A program made the translations under genes and the position numbers. From the NCBI GenBank assembly GCA_963825505.1, contig CAWGTL010000004.1, positions 310,001 to 374,000 of the forward strand: 64,000 nucleotides of DNA, in the 5' to 3' direction. Every line of letters starts with the position of its first letter. Position 1 is the stretch's first letter. Of this stretch, positions 1 through 9,389 are shown in pieces. Origin of the DNA: JBBQSN01 sp963825505 (GTDB lineage Bacteria > Actinomycetota > Actinomycetes > Actinomycetales > CAWJMD01). Below the pieces are notes generated by a model that saw only the letters and a list, made by a program, of their open reading frames with translations, did not search any database and was not told the DNA's origin.

Positions 1-542
1 TCGCGCCACGGGGTCGCCCACGGCTGGTCCGGGTACGCGATGGTCGGCGCGATCTGGCTGAGCTTGTCGTAGTCGGCCTGGGTGATGCCCGAGTAGCCGG
101 CGAGGATGACGTCCGGCGCGGCGGCGATGATCTCCTCGAACGGGGGCGCGCCCCCGTCGGTGAGCAGCGCGGGCGCCTCGGCGCCCTCGGTCGCCTCGAT
201 CGCCTGCGTGATCCACGGCAGGTAGCCCTCGGCGTCGGCGCCGTAGCTCTGCTTCGGGATCGCGACCGGGACGACGCCGAGGGCGATCGCGGCGTCGGCG
301 GAGCCCCAGCCCCACGTGGCCACCCGCTCGGGCTGCTCCTCGATCGTGGTCGCGCCGAAGGCGTGCTCGACGGTGACGGGCGCGAAGCCCTCGTCCGACC
401 CGGAGGAGGAGGTGGTGCTGGTCGGCTCGTCCGAGCCGCAGGCGGCCAGCAGGGCGGCGACGACCGGCGCCGCGACGGCGGCAGCCAGGACGCGGGTGCC
501 GCGACGGGTGCGCGAGCGGGTGCTCGTGGAGGGGTGGGACAC
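1..542 (-). CDS. ferric-siderophore ABC transporter substrate-binding lipoprotein (3' part off window)
   Basis: This would be the extracellular receptor that hands ferric siderophore to the permease/ATPase genes just upstream. The GTG start at 542 is preceded by CAGGAG. The N-terminus has a basic stretch, a hydrophobic segment and a lipobox (LLAAC, Cys about residue 35), then a Thr/Ser linker and the FecB/FepB-like opening ATTIEEQPERVATWGWGSAD. Further on, APDVILAGYSGITQADYDKL is typical of the helical-backbone siderophore-binding family. The C-terminal half lies beyond position 1. It sits downstream of the ATPase gene but has its own iron box, so it can be transcribed separately. Which siderophore it binds cannot be read from the sequence. 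Confidence 0.9.
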   Translation of the reverse strand, partial: MSHPSTSTRSRTRRGTRVLAAAVAAPVVAALLAACGSDEPTSTTSSSGSDEGFAPVTVEHAFGATTIEEQPERVATWGWGSADAAIALGVVPVAIPKQSYGADAEGYLPWITQAIEATEGAEAPALLTDGGAPPFEEIIAAAPDVILAGYSGITQADYDKLSQIAPTIAYPDQPWATPWR

Positions 543-571
543 GGTGGCTCCTGATCAGGCGGCGGGCTGAG

Positions 572-586
572 TTAGTAGAGCCTAAC

Positions 587-590
<4 letters not shown>
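572..590 (-). promoter_or_regulatory. IdeR/DtxR-type iron box before the siderophore-binding lipoprotein
   Basis: The minus strand reads TTAGGTTAGGCTCTACTAA, which matches 16 of 19 positions of the DtxR/IdeR consensus (TTAGGTTAGGCTAACCTAA). It lies 30-48 bases upstream of the GTG at 542 and contains a -10-like TAGGCT, so a bound repressor would cover the promoter. The stop codon of the upstream ATPase gene (587-589) lies inside the box. Iron-dependent repression is inferred from the match. Confidence 0.85.
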
Positions 591-1434
<844 letters not shown>

Positions 1435-1438
<4 letters not shown>

Positions 1439-2511
1439 GCCGGGTCCTCCGTGGTGCGACGGTGCGTGGCGAGCAGCCAGATCAGGTACGGGCCGCCGAC
1501 GGCCCCGGTGACGACCCCGACGGGCACGGCCTGGGCCAGCGGCAGCAGGTGCTGGGCGACGACGTCGGACCCGGCGACCAGCACGGCGCCGGCCAGCGCC
1601 GAGGTGAGGACGGCGGGCGACCCGCCGCCGAGCAGCCGTCGAGCCACCGGGGCGGCGATCAGGGCGACGAACGCGACCGGCCCGGCCGCGGCGGTGGCGA
1701 CCGAGGCCAGGACGATGCCCAGCAGCACCACCGTGAGCCGGACCCGCTCGGTGCGCAGGCCGAGCCCGGCGGCGCCGTCGTCGCCGAGCAGCAGCACCTG
1801 CAGCCTCGGCCCGACGGCCGCCGCGAGCGGCAGGGTGAGCGCGAGCGCGAGCGCCAGCTGGCGGTCGAGCTCCCACGACGCCTGCCCGAGGCTGCCGGAC
1901 AGCCACTGCAGCGCGGTCTGCGCCTCCTGGATCCGCGCGCGGGTGAAGACGTACCCGACCACGGCGGTGGCCACGTACGCGACGCCGATGCCCGCCAGGA
2001 CGAACCGGTATCCGGCCATCCCGCCGCGCCAGGCGACCGCGTAGAGCACGAGGCCGACGACCAGCCCGCCCGCCAGCGCGGACAGCTGGAGCAGCGGTCC
2101 GGTGACGCCCGCGAGCAGCAGCGCGCAGACCGCACCGGCGCTGGCTCCCTGGGTGATGCCGATGACGTCGGGGCTCGCGAGCGGGTTGCGCAGCACGGAC
2201 TGGAACAGCGCCCCCGCGGCCCCCAGGCCCAGGCCCACCAGCAGCCCGAGCACCAGCCGCGGCAGCCGCAGGCCGCGGACGACGAGCACGTCGACGCGCT
2301 CGCCGCCGCCCAGCAGCGCGATGACGACCCGGCCGGCGGACAGCCGGTAGTCGCCCAGCGCCAGCGCCAGCACCCCCACGAGGCCCAGGGCGACGAGCAG
2401 CCCGGCGACGGTCGCCACGGCGCGGCCGCGACGGCGCACCCGGGCCCGGTCGATGCCCGCCGACGCCACCTGCACCCGCGTCGGCGGTGCCTGCTCCACC
2501 AGCGAGGTCAC
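1435..2511 (-). CDS. FecCD-family siderophore permease (second of two)
   Basis: This 358-residue inner-membrane permease has about ten hydrophobic segments. It carries the FecCD signature GLGLGAAGALFQSVLRNPLA, and PVAFVALIAAPVARRLLGG matches the conserved region that contacts the ATPase. The chosen start is GTG at 2511, whose GTGA overlaps the stop of the other permease. The reading frame stays open upstream, but that part is Arg/Ala-rich and has no membrane character. It probably forms a heterodimer with the product of 2508-3524. Confidence 0.93.
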
Positions 2512-3524
2512 GACGCCACCTGCTTGCTGGTGCGGACCAGCAGCACCAGGACCGGCGCGCCGACGACGGCGACGACGAGGCCGGCCTCGACCTCCGCGGG
2601 TCGCGCGACCAGCCGGCCGAGCACGTCGGCCGCCAGCAGCAGCGCCGGACCCAGCACGGCCGACAGCGGCACGATCCAGCGGTAGTCCGGGCCGAGCAGG
2701 AAGCGGACGACGTGCGGCACCACCAGCCCGACGAAGGCGATCGGGCCGACGAGCGCAGTGGCGCTCCCGCAGAGCAGGACGACGGCGACCATGCACAGCC
2801 CGCGGCCGAGCGCGAGGCTCTGCCCGAGGCCGCGGGCGACGTCGTCGCCGAGAGCCATCAGGTTGAGCATCGGAGAGGCGACCAGCGCGAGCGCCAGCCC
2901 GGTGAGCAGGAACGGCACCAGCGCGAGCACCAGCGACGGCGGCCGGCTCAGCAGCGTGCCCACCTGCCAGAACCGGAACTCGTCCAGCGCCCGCAGGTCG
3001 GTGAGCAGCACGAGGGTGACCAGCGAGGTCGCCACCGCGGTGAACGCCGCGCCCACCAGCGCCAGCTTCACCGGCGTCACGCCCTCCCACCCGAGCGAGG
3101 AGGCGCCGTGGACCGTCACGGCGGCGATCGCGGCGCCGGCGAAGGCGAACCAGAGGTAGCCGCCGACGTCGGTGACGCCGAGGAACGCGATCGCGGCCAC
3201 CACGAGCAGGGACGCGCCGGCGTTGACGCCGAGCAGGCCCGGGTCGGCGATCGGGTTGCGGGTCACCCCCTGCATCAGCGCCCCCGCGACGCCCAGTGCC
3301 GCGCCGCCCGCGAGGCCGACGAGCGTGCGCGGGATCCGCAGGTCCTGCACGACCAGGTGGTCGTTGTCACCGGCGACCGGCGACCGGAGCGCCTGCAGGA
3401 CGGTGGCGAGGTCGATGTCGCGCGCGCCCCACGCCAGGCTCGCCGCGACCACGAGCACGAGCGCGGCGACGGAGCCGACGACGACCGTCGTCCGCCACCA
3501 CGGAGCGCGCATGAGGGAAGGCAT
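2508..3524 (-). CDS. FecCD-family siderophore permease (first of two)
   Basis: This is the lead gene of the importer operon, about 338 residues, with the FecCD signature GGAALGVAGALMQGVTRNPI and the downstream PIAFVGLVVPHVVRFLLG block. Two ATG codons are possible, at 3524 and 3512, and neither has a Shine-Dalgarno site. A TACGCT hexamer nine bases before 3524 suggests a leaderless or nearly leaderless message, so 3524 is used. An iron box overlaps the start region. Operon order is permease, permease, ATPase, each joined by a 4-base stop/start overlap. Confidence 0.9.
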   Translation of the reverse strand: MPSLMRAPWWRTTVVVGSVAALVLVVAASLAWGARDIDLATVLQALRSPVAGDNDHLVVQDLRIPRTLVGLAGGAALGVAGALMQGVTRNPIADPGLLGVNAGASLLVVAAIAFLGVTDVGGYLWFAFAGAAIAAVTVHGASSLGWEGVTPVKLALVGAAFTAVATSLVTLVLLTDLRALDEFRFWQVGTLLSRPPSLVLALVPFLLTGLALALVASPMLNLMALGDDVARGLGQSLALGRGLCMVAVVLLCGSATALVGPIAFVGLVVPHVVRFLLGPDYRWIVPLSAVLGPALLLAADVLGRLVARPAEVEAGLVVAVVGAPVLVLLVRTSKQVAS

Positions 3525-3530
3525 ACCTAA
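3512..3530 (-). promoter_or_regulatory. degenerate IdeR/DtxR-type iron box at the importer operon start
   Basis: The minus strand reads TTAGGTATGCCTTCCCTCA, matching about 14 of 19 positions of the IdeR/DtxR consensus. The left half-site TTAGGT and the central GCCT are intact. It overlaps the two candidate start codons of the first permease gene, so binding would block initiation. It is weaker than the box at 572-590, which suggests weaker iron control of the permease/ATPase operon. That difference is an inference. Confidence 0.6.
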
Positions 3531-3639
3531 GCAAGCGTAGCGGCGGGACGATCCGCCGGTGACGGTCCCACCTCCCCCGCCACAGGCCCCGGCACAGCCC
3601 CGGCACGCGCGACGTGAGGACGGCTGGCAGGCTGACCCC

Positions 3640-4725
3640 GTGGACGTCGGCCCCCTGGATCGCGAGCGCCTGCGCGACCGCGTCCAGGACGTGCTGGACC
3701 GCGTGGTCGCCCACCAGCGGGGCCTGCTGCTCGAGATCGACCCCGCGTGCGCCGAGCTCGTCGACGCCGTCAGCCGGCTGGTCTCCGGGGGCAAGCGGCT
3801 CCGGGCGGCCTTCACGTACTGGGGCTGGCGCGCCGCCGGTGGCGACGACGCCGAGGAGGCGGTCGAGGTGGGCGCCGCAATCGAGCTGTTCCAGGCCGCG
3901 GCGCTGCTGCACGACGACCTCATCGACGGGTCGGACACCCGCCGCGGGCTGCCGGCCGCGCACCGGGCCTTCGCGGCGCGGCACCGCGACGGCGGCTGGG
4001 ACGGCGACAGCGACCGGTTCGGTGCCGCGGCCGCCGTCCTCGCCGGCGACCTGTGCCTGTCCTGGAGCTCGGAGCTGCTCGCCGCGGCCAGCGCCGACCT
4101 GCCCGCCGTGCGCCGCAACGCCGGTCGCGAGGTCTTCGACCGGATGTCGACCCAGCTGATGGGCGGGCAGTACCTCGACGTCCTCACGCAGGCCCGGCCG
4201 GTGGGGTCGTCGCAGCACGCGGTCGACAGCGCCCGCCGGGTGATCCGGTGGAAGACCGTGCACTACACCGTCGAGCACCCGCTGCACCTCGGCGCGCGCC
4301 TGGCCGGCGGGTCGGACGCCCTCGTGGGCGCGCTCACGGTGTACGCCGGTGCCGTGGGCGAGGCGTTCCAGCTCCGCGACGACCTGCTCGGCGTCTTCGG
4401 CGACCCGCAGGTCACGGGCAAGCCGTCGGGCGACGACCTGCGGGAGGGCAAGCGCACGGTGCTCCTCGCGCTCGCGCGGCGCGTGGCGTCGCCGGCCCAG
4501 CGCGACCTGCTCGACCGCCTCGTCGGCGACCCCGCGCTCGACGCCGACGGGATCGACCGGGTCCGCGAGGTGCTCACCGTCACCGGCGCCGCGGGCGAGG
4601 TCGAGGCGATGATCGCCGCCCTCGCCGACGACGCGCACCGCGCGGTCGCCTCCGCCCCCCTCGTCCCGCCGGCTGCCGACGTCCTCGCCGACCTGGTCGG
4701 CACCGCCACCCGTCGGGCGGCCTGA
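3640..4725 (+). CDS. crtE: polyprenyl diphosphate synthase (probable GGPP synthase of the carotenoid cluster)
   Basis: This 361-residue trans-isoprenyl diphosphate synthase would chain FPP/IPP units to geranylgeranyl diphosphate, the substrate of the phytoene synthase gene downstream. GGKRLR (about 50-55), the first aspartate motif DDLID (92-96) and the second DDLLGVFGD (from about 247) are intact, as is the TGKPSGDDLREGKRT block. The GTG at 3640 is preferred because CAGGCT lies six bases before it, the leaderless pattern seen elsewhere here. An earlier in-frame GTG at 3559 would add a Pro-rich, family-atypical extension. The homologous M. tuberculosis locus has idsA2 in this place. The product chain length is inferred from context. 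Confidence 0.88.
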   Translation: MDVGPLDRERLRDRVQDVLDRVVAHQRGLLLEIDPACAELVDAVSRLVSGGKRLRAAFTYWGWRAAGGDDAEEAVEVGAAIELFQAAALLHDDLIDGSDTRRGLPAAHRAFAARHRDGGWDGDSDRFGAAAAVLAGDLCLSWSSELLAAASADLPAVRRNAGREVFDRMSTQLMGGQYLDVLTQARPVGSSQHAVDSARRVIRWKTVHYTVEHPLHLGARLAGGSDALVGALTVYAGAVGEAFQLRDDLLGVFGDPQVTGKPSGDDLREGKRTVLLALARRVASPAQRDLLDRLVGDPALDADGIDRVREVLTVTGAAGEVEAMIAALADDAHRAVASAPLVPPAADVLADLVGTATRRAA

Positions 4726-4728
4726 GCG

Positions 4729-6282
4729 GTGCGGCCCGGTCTCGCCCGCCTGCTCACCTCGCGCAGCCGCACCGTCCAGGGCAGCACCGACCACGTCGTC
4801 GTCGTCGGCGCCGGCCTGTCGGGGCTCAGCGCCGCGATGCGGCTGGCCGGCGCGGGACGCACGGTCACCGTGCTCGAGCGCGAGCCGGTCGTCGGCGGGC
4901 GCGCGGGCCTGATCAAGGCCGAGACGGCCTCGGGCACCTACCGTCTCGACACCGGCCCGAGCGTGCTGACGATGCCCGCGCTGGTGCAGGACTGCTTCGA
5001 CGCCCTCGGGGAGGACCCCGACGAGTGGATCACGATGGCGCCGGTCGACCCGATCTACCAGGCGCGGTTCGCCGACGGCTCGCACCTCGACGTCGTCGCC
5101 GACACCGAGCAGATGGCATGGAAGGTCGAGGAGCTCTGCGGGCCCGAGGAGGCCGCCGGCTACCTGCGCTACGTCGACTTCGTGTCCGAGCTGTACCGGC
5201 TCGAGATGCGCGACTTCATCGACCGCAACATGGACTCGCCCGCCACCCTGGCCACCGGCTCGCTGGCCCGGCTGGTGGCGGCCGGCGGGATGCGCCGCCT
5301 CGCGCCGACCGTCGGCGGCTTCCTGCAGGACGACAGGCTGCGGCGCATCTTCTCGTTCCAGTCGCTCTACGCGGGCGTCGCGCCGCAACGCGCCCTGGCG
5401 ATCTACGCCGTCATCGCCTACATGGACTCGGTGGAGGGCGTGTTCTTCCCTCGCGGCGGCATGCACGCCATCCCCACCGCGATGGCCGCGGCCGCAGCGG
5501 CCCACGGCGTCGAGATCCGTTGCAGCACAGAGGTCATCGGCATCGAACAGAGCGGTAGCCGGGTGACGGCGGTCACCACCGCCGACGGGGAGCGGTTCGC
5601 CTGCGACGCCCTCGTGGTGACCTCCGACCTGCCGGTGGCGCGGCGCGAGCTGCTCGGCGACCCGTTGCGGCGCGACCTGGAGCTGTCGCCCTCGTGCTGG
5701 GTGATGCACGCCGGCGGCGCGGGCTCGCCGGCCGGGCCGGACGGCGCCCGGCACCACACCATCTCGTTCGGGTCCGCGTGGGAGCAGACCTTCGACGAGC
5801 TCGGGGCGGGACGGCTGATGAGCGACCCGAGCCTGCTGCTCAGCGTCCCGACCGTCTCGGACCCCTTGCTCGCACCCGAGGGGAAGCACGGCTGGATGCT
5901 GCTCGCCCCGACGCCGCACCTGCACCACCGCGACCCGATCGCCTGGGAGGACGTGGAGGGCCACTACCGGCGGCACGTCCTCGGGGTGATGCGCAGCCGC
6001 GGCTTCACCGACCTCGGCACCGACCTCGAGGTCGAGCAGGTCACCACGCCCCTGGACTGGCAGGCCCGCGGGCTGGAGGGCGGGACGCCCTTCGCGTCCG
6101 CGCACACCTTCGGCCAGACCGGCCCGTTCCGGCCGTCCAACCGCTGGGGCGAGAACGTCGTGATGGCCGGGTCCGGCACGACGCCGGGCGTCGGCGTGCC
6201 GATGGTGCTCATCAGCGGCCGGCTGGCCGCCGAGCGGATCACCGGGCCCGACCCGGCCTACCGCTCCCGGGCCTGGCCGTGA
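4729..6282 (+). CDS. crtI: phytoene desaturase
   Basis: This 517-residue FAD-dependent desaturase would convert phytoene towards lycopene. The N-terminal dinucleotide fold VVVVGAGLSGLSAAMRLA (Gly 27, 29, 32) is followed by EREPVVGGRAG. The C-terminal FAD-binding block GSGTTPGVGVPMVLISGRLA is typical of CrtI. The GTG start lies three bases after the crtE stop. The gene ends in a GTGA overlap with crtB, so all three genes form one transcription unit. Length is normal for the family and no key motif is missing. The number of desaturation steps cannot be read from sequence. Confidence 0.92.
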   Translation: MRPGLARLLTSRSRTVQGSTDHVVVVGAGLSGLSAAMRLAGAGRTVTVLEREPVVGGRAGLIKAETASGTYRLDTGPSVLTMPALVQDCFDALGEDPDEWITMAPVDPIYQARFADGSHLDVVADTEQMAWKVEELCGPEEAAGYLRYVDFVSELYRLEMRDFIDRNMDSPATLATGSLARLVAAGGMRRLAPTVGGFLQDDRLRRIFSFQSLYAGVAPQRALAIYAVIAYMDSVEGVFFPRGGMHAIPTAMAAAAAAHGVEIRCSTEVIGIEQSGSRVTAVTTADGERFACDALVVTSDLPVARRELLGDPLRRDLELSPSCWVMHAGGAGSPAGPDGARHHTISFGSAWEQTFDELGAGRLMSDPSLLLSVPTVSDPLLAPEGKHGWMLLAPTPHLHHRDPIAWEDVEGHYRRHVLGVMRSRGFTDLGTDLEVEQVTTPLDWQARGLEGGTPFASAHTFGQTGPFRPSNRWGENVVMAGSGTTPGVGVPMVLISGRLAAERITGPDPAYRSRAWP

Positions 6283-7337
6283 CCGACTCGTCGTCCGGCG
6301 CGCCGACCGGCCCGCCGACGGGCTCGTCGACCGCCTCGTCGGCAGGCTCGGGCGCCCGGCTCCCCCGCACCAGCGCCCGCTGCCTCGACGCCGCCGGGAT
6401 CACCGACCCGGGCCTGCGGGCCGACGTGGAGCACTGCCGGCGGCTGCACGCGCTGCACGGGCGCACCTACTACCTCGCCACCTGGCTGCTGCCGCCGGAC
6501 CGGCGGCCGTGGGTGTGGTCGCTCTACGGGTTCTTCCGCACCGCCGACGAGCTCGTCGACGCCGTCCCCACCCCCGACCCGGCGCTGCTGCGCGACTGGG
6601 CCGCGGGCGCCCGCGCCGCCGTCGACGGTGCGCCGGCCGGCCGGCCGGAGGGTCCGGCTGGCAGCGACGACCCGTCGGTGCGGGCGCTGCTCGCGACGCT
6701 GCGCCGGCACGACCTCGACCCTGCGCTCGTCGACTCGTTCCTGACCTCGATGCTGATGGACCTCGAGGTGGCCGGGTACGAGACGTACGACGACCTGCTG
6801 GAGTACGTCGAGGGGTCGGCGCGGGTGGTCGGCCTGATGATGCTGCCGGTGCTCGGGACCGCCCGAGGCGTCCCTCTCGCGGAGGCCGCCCCGTACGCCG
6901 CCCTGCTCGGTGAGGCGTTCCAGCTCACCAACTTCGTCCGCGACGTCGGCGAGGACCTGGACCGCGGCCGGCTGTACCTCCCGGCGCAGGACCTCGCTGC
7001 CGCGGGGCTCGTGCGCGAGGACCTCGAGGCGCTGCGTGCGCAGCCGTCCGGCGCGGACGCCCGGCCGCCGCGCGCTGTCGTCGACCTGCTGGAGCGCGAG
7101 ATCGAGCGCTGCCACGACCTGTACGCGCGCGCTCGCCCCGGCATCGCGCTGCTGGACCCGCGCACCCGTCCCGGCGTGCAGGCGGCGACCACGCTGTACG
7201 GCGAGATCCTCGACCGGGTGCGGCGCGAGGGGTACCCGGTGCTGCGACGTCGGGTGCGGGTCCCCGGCCCGCGGCGCGCGGCCGTGGCCGCCGCCACGAT
7301 CGGCGCCGGTCTCCGGGCCCGGCTCGCCCCGGCCTGA
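6279..7337 (+). CDS. crtB: phytoene synthase
   Basis: This 352-residue enzyme condenses two GGPP molecules to phytoene. Both aspartate-rich substrate motifs are present: FFRTADELVD near residue 90, and NFVRDVGEDLDRGRLYLP. The start is the GTG overlapping the crtI stop (GTGA). The first roughly 30 residues are a low-complexity Ser/Thr/Ala/Gly run, so the folded domain begins later. The gene ends one base before the stop of a convergent gene. No lycopene cyclase, elongase or glycosyltransferase follows, so the final pigment is not defined by this window. Confidence 0.93.
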   Translation: MTDSSSGAPTGPPTGSSTASSAGSGARLPRTSARCLDAAGITDPGLRADVEHCRRLHALHGRTYYLATWLLPPDRRPWVWSLYGFFRTADELVDAVPTPDPALLRDWAAGARAAVDGAPAGRPEGPAGSDDPSVRALLATLRRHDLDPALVDSFLTSMLMDLEVAGYETYDDLLEYVEGSARVVGLMMLPVLGTARGVPLAEAAPYAALLGEAFQLTNFVRDVGEDLDRGRLYLPAQDLAAAGLVREDLEALRAQPSGADARPPRAVVDLLEREIERCHDLYARARPGIALLDPRTRPGVQAATTLYGEILDRVRREGYPVLRRRVRVPGPRRAAVAAATIGAGLRARLAPA

Positions 7338-7338
7338 C

Positions 7339-7803
7339 TCAGAAGGCGAGCGCCTGGGCCAGGCGCCGGATCTCGCCCCGCTGGCCCGCGCGCATCCGCT
7401 CCACCGGGGTGCCGCCGTCGAGCGTGGCCTGCGGGCTGAACAACCAGCGCAGCGTCTCCAGGTCGTCGTAGCCGGCGTCGCCGAGCAGGGTGAGGGTGCC
7501 GGCCAGACCCGGCAGCGGCTCGGGCTCCACCAGCGCGGCGGGGACGCTCAGCACGCGGGGGCGTCCACGACGCACCGCGAGCAGGGCGCCGTCGTCGAGC
7601 AGCGACCGCACCCGGGTGATGTCGGCACCGAGCACGTCGGCCACCTCCGGGACGCTCAACCACCGGCCGACCAGCTCGTCGACCTCTCGGCGCAGCGGGT
7701 CGGCCTCGTGCTGGGACGGCTCCGCGACCGGGTCGCCGGTCGGGTGATCGGCGTGGTGGTCGGTCGTGCCGGCCGGGGCGTCGGTGGGGTGGTCGTCGGT
7801 CAC
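7339..7803 (-). CDS. Rv2175c-family helix-turn-helix DNA-binding protein
   Basis: This 154-residue protein matches the family of M. tuberculosis Rv2175c, a small DNA-binding protein that is a substrate of the neighbouring kinase PknL. The winged-helix part is WLSVPEVADVLGADITRVRS, followed by DDGALLAVRRGRPRVLSVP. A C-terminal block with DAGYDDLETLRWLFSPQATL completes the family pattern. The GTG at 7803 is chosen because CAGGCT lies exactly seven bases upstream; a GTG at 7839 would lengthen it. The acidic, Thr-rich N-terminus (DDHPTDAPAGTTD) could be the phosphorylated part, by analogy with Rv2175c. It is divergent from the LysM and kinase genes. Confidence 0.8.
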   Translation of the reverse strand: MTDDHPTDAPAGTTDHHADHPTGDPVAEPSQHEADPLRREVDELVGRWLSVPEVADVLGADITRVRSLLDDGALLAVRRGRPRVLSVPAALVEPEPLPGLAGTLTLLGDAGYDDLETLRWLFSPQATLDGGTPVERMRAGQRGEIRRLAQALAF

Positions 7804-7928
7804 GGCGGACAGCCTGCCACCACCGGACGAAGCCCTCACGCACGACCTGCGCCGAACGGATGACGCACGGTCACCGTGGACCCCGTCGCCACGGCGGTCG
7901 CCGCACGACCGCGACGAATTACATCACT

Positions 7929-7953
7929 GTGAGTAGCCTCCGGGCCTGCTCAC
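7929..7953 (+). promoter_or_regulatory. imperfect hairpin in the leader region of the LysM/transglycosylase gene
   Basis: GTGAGTAG (7929-7936) and CTGCTCAC (7946-7953) can pair with one G-U around a 9-base loop. It lies in the least GC-rich stretch of the 272-base gap between the divergent genes, near the -10-like hexamers TAGCCT and TACATT. It could be an operator or an RNA hairpin. I do not see the conserved boxes of a ydaO c-di-AMP riboswitch, which often precedes such genes in actinobacteria. Confidence 0.3.
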
Positions 7954-8075
7954 TCGGGTACATTCCCACTCGTCACACCAGTCACTCCGGCACCAGCAGT
8001 GACGCGCCGACGCCAGGTCCCACCGGACCCAGCCGGACCCGACCCCCCGACGAGCCAGAACCGAGGACCCCGCCG

Positions 8076-9332
8076 ATGACGTCGCAGCACGCGCTCCGCC
8101 ACCGCACCACCGCCGTCCTCGCCGCCGCGCTCGGCACCTGCGCGCTGCAGGCCGTCCCGGCCGCCGCGGACACCGCCGCGCCGGACCCGACCGACGAACC
8201 GCGCCGTGCCGCGCCCGCTGCCGCCCCCGCGACGGCGGGTGCCGTGCCCGTCACCGCGCTGGTCCGGACCGTCACCCTCGCCGCCCCCGTGCGGTCGGCG
8301 CAGACGACCTACCGCGTCCGCGCCGGCGACACGGTGAGCCACATCGCCCAGCGGCTCGGCGTGAGCCAGGCCGCGATCATCAGCGCGAACCGACTGGACT
8401 CGCGGGCCTTCATCCGCGAGGGCCAGGTGCTGGTGGTGCCCGGCGCCGGCACGACCAGCGCCCGTCCCACCGCCGCAGCGCCGGTCAGCACCGGCTACAC
8501 GGTCCGCCGGGGCGACACGCTCGGCCACATCGCCCTGCGCACCGGCACCACGGTGGCGGCCCTCACCGCCGCCAACGGGCTCGACGCGCGCGGCTTCATC
8601 CGCGAGGGGCAGCGGATCTCGGTGCCCGCTCGCGCCGGCTCCGCGGCGGCCGCCCCCTCGGGCAGCGGCGCGACGACGGCGACGGGGTCGACGTCGACCT
8701 ACACGGTGCGGTCCGGCGACACGCTGTCGCACGTCGCCGCCCGCTCCGGCGTGACCCTGTCCGCTCTGCGCGCAGCCAATCCCGGTGTCTCCGACCGGAT
8801 CCAGATCGGACAGCGGCTCGCGGTGCCATCCACGTCCGGCGGCAGCACGATCGGCAACACCTTCGCCGGCCGCACGTACCCGGCCGCCACGGTCGCCGCG
8901 GCGCAGGCGAACAAGGACGCCCTCGACGCCCGCTCGGTCCCCAGCCGCGGCCAGATGCAGGCGATCGTCGCCGCCACGGCCCGGTCGAACGGCGTCGACC
9001 CCGCGCTGGCCCAGGCGATCTCCTTCCAGGAGTCGGGCTTCAACATGCGGGCGGTGTCCCCCGCCAACGCGGTGGGCGCGATGCAGGTGATCCCCTCCTC
9101 GGGCGTGTGGGCCTCGGAGCTGGCCGGCCGGCGGCTCGACCTGCTCGACCCCCACGACAACGCCCTCGCGGGGGTGCTGATCCTCAAGGCGAACCTGCGG
9201 GCCGCCGGCGACCAGGGCACCGCGATCGCGGCCTACTACCAGGGGCTGAGGTCGGTGCGGACGAACGGGATGTACGCCGACACCCGCCGCTACGTGGCCA
9301 ACGTCCAGACGCTGGCGGCCACCTACCGCTGA
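8076..9332 (+). CDS. secreted triple-LysM lytic transglycosylase-like protein
   Basis: This 418-residue exported protein would bind and cleave peptidoglycan. The signal peptide covers about residues 1-31, with cleavage near PAAA-D. Three LysM domains follow, beginning at YRVRAGDTVSHIAQRLG (about 79), YTVRRGDTLGHIALRTG (about 142) and YTVRSGDTLSHVAARSG (about 208). The C-terminal domain (about 290-418) is SLT-like, with the catalytic-type Glu in AISFQESGFN and NAVGAMQVIPSSG. The ATG at 8076 is preceded by GAGGA. It lies between the Rv2175c-type gene and the PASTA kinase gene, which suggests a shared cell-wall role. Confidence 0.88.
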   Translation: MTSQHALRHRTTAVLAAALGTCALQAVPAAADTAAPDPTDEPRRAAPAAAPATAGAVPVTALVRTVTLAAPVRSAQTTYRVRAGDTVSHIAQRLGVSQAAIISANRLDSRAFIREGQVLVVPGAGTTSARPTAAAPVSTGYTVRRGDTLGHIALRTGTTVAALTAANGLDARGFIREGQRISVPARAGSAAAAPSGSGATTATGSTSTYTVRSGDTLSHVAARSGVTLSALRAANPGVSDRIQIGQRLAVPSTSGGSTIGNTFAGRTYPAATVAAAQANKDALDARSVPSRGQMQAIVAATARSNGVDPALAQAISFQESGFNMRAVSPANAVGAMQVIPSSGVWASELAGRRLDLLDPHDNALAGVLILKANLRAAGDQGTAIAAYYQGLRSVRTNGMYADTRRYVANVQTLAATYR

Positions 9333-9389
9333 GCCGCCCTGAGGCGAGCCTGCGGCGCGCACGGCCGCGGCGTCCTTATGCTCGTCGGC

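Noticed and set aside
3559..3639. Upstream GTG giving CrtE a 27-residue proline-rich extension
   Set aside because: The extension is unlike family members, and a -10-like CAGGCT six bases before the GTG at 3640 supports the shorter protein.
3367..6105. A 900-codon minus-strand frame opposite crtE and crtI
   Set aside because: It is an antisense shadow; no recognisable domain, and it runs through the real permease gene in the wrong frame.
7804..8075. Possible c-di-AMP (ydaO) riboswitch before the LysM gene
   Set aside because: The conserved boxes of that aptamer are not present; only a weak hairpin is seen.
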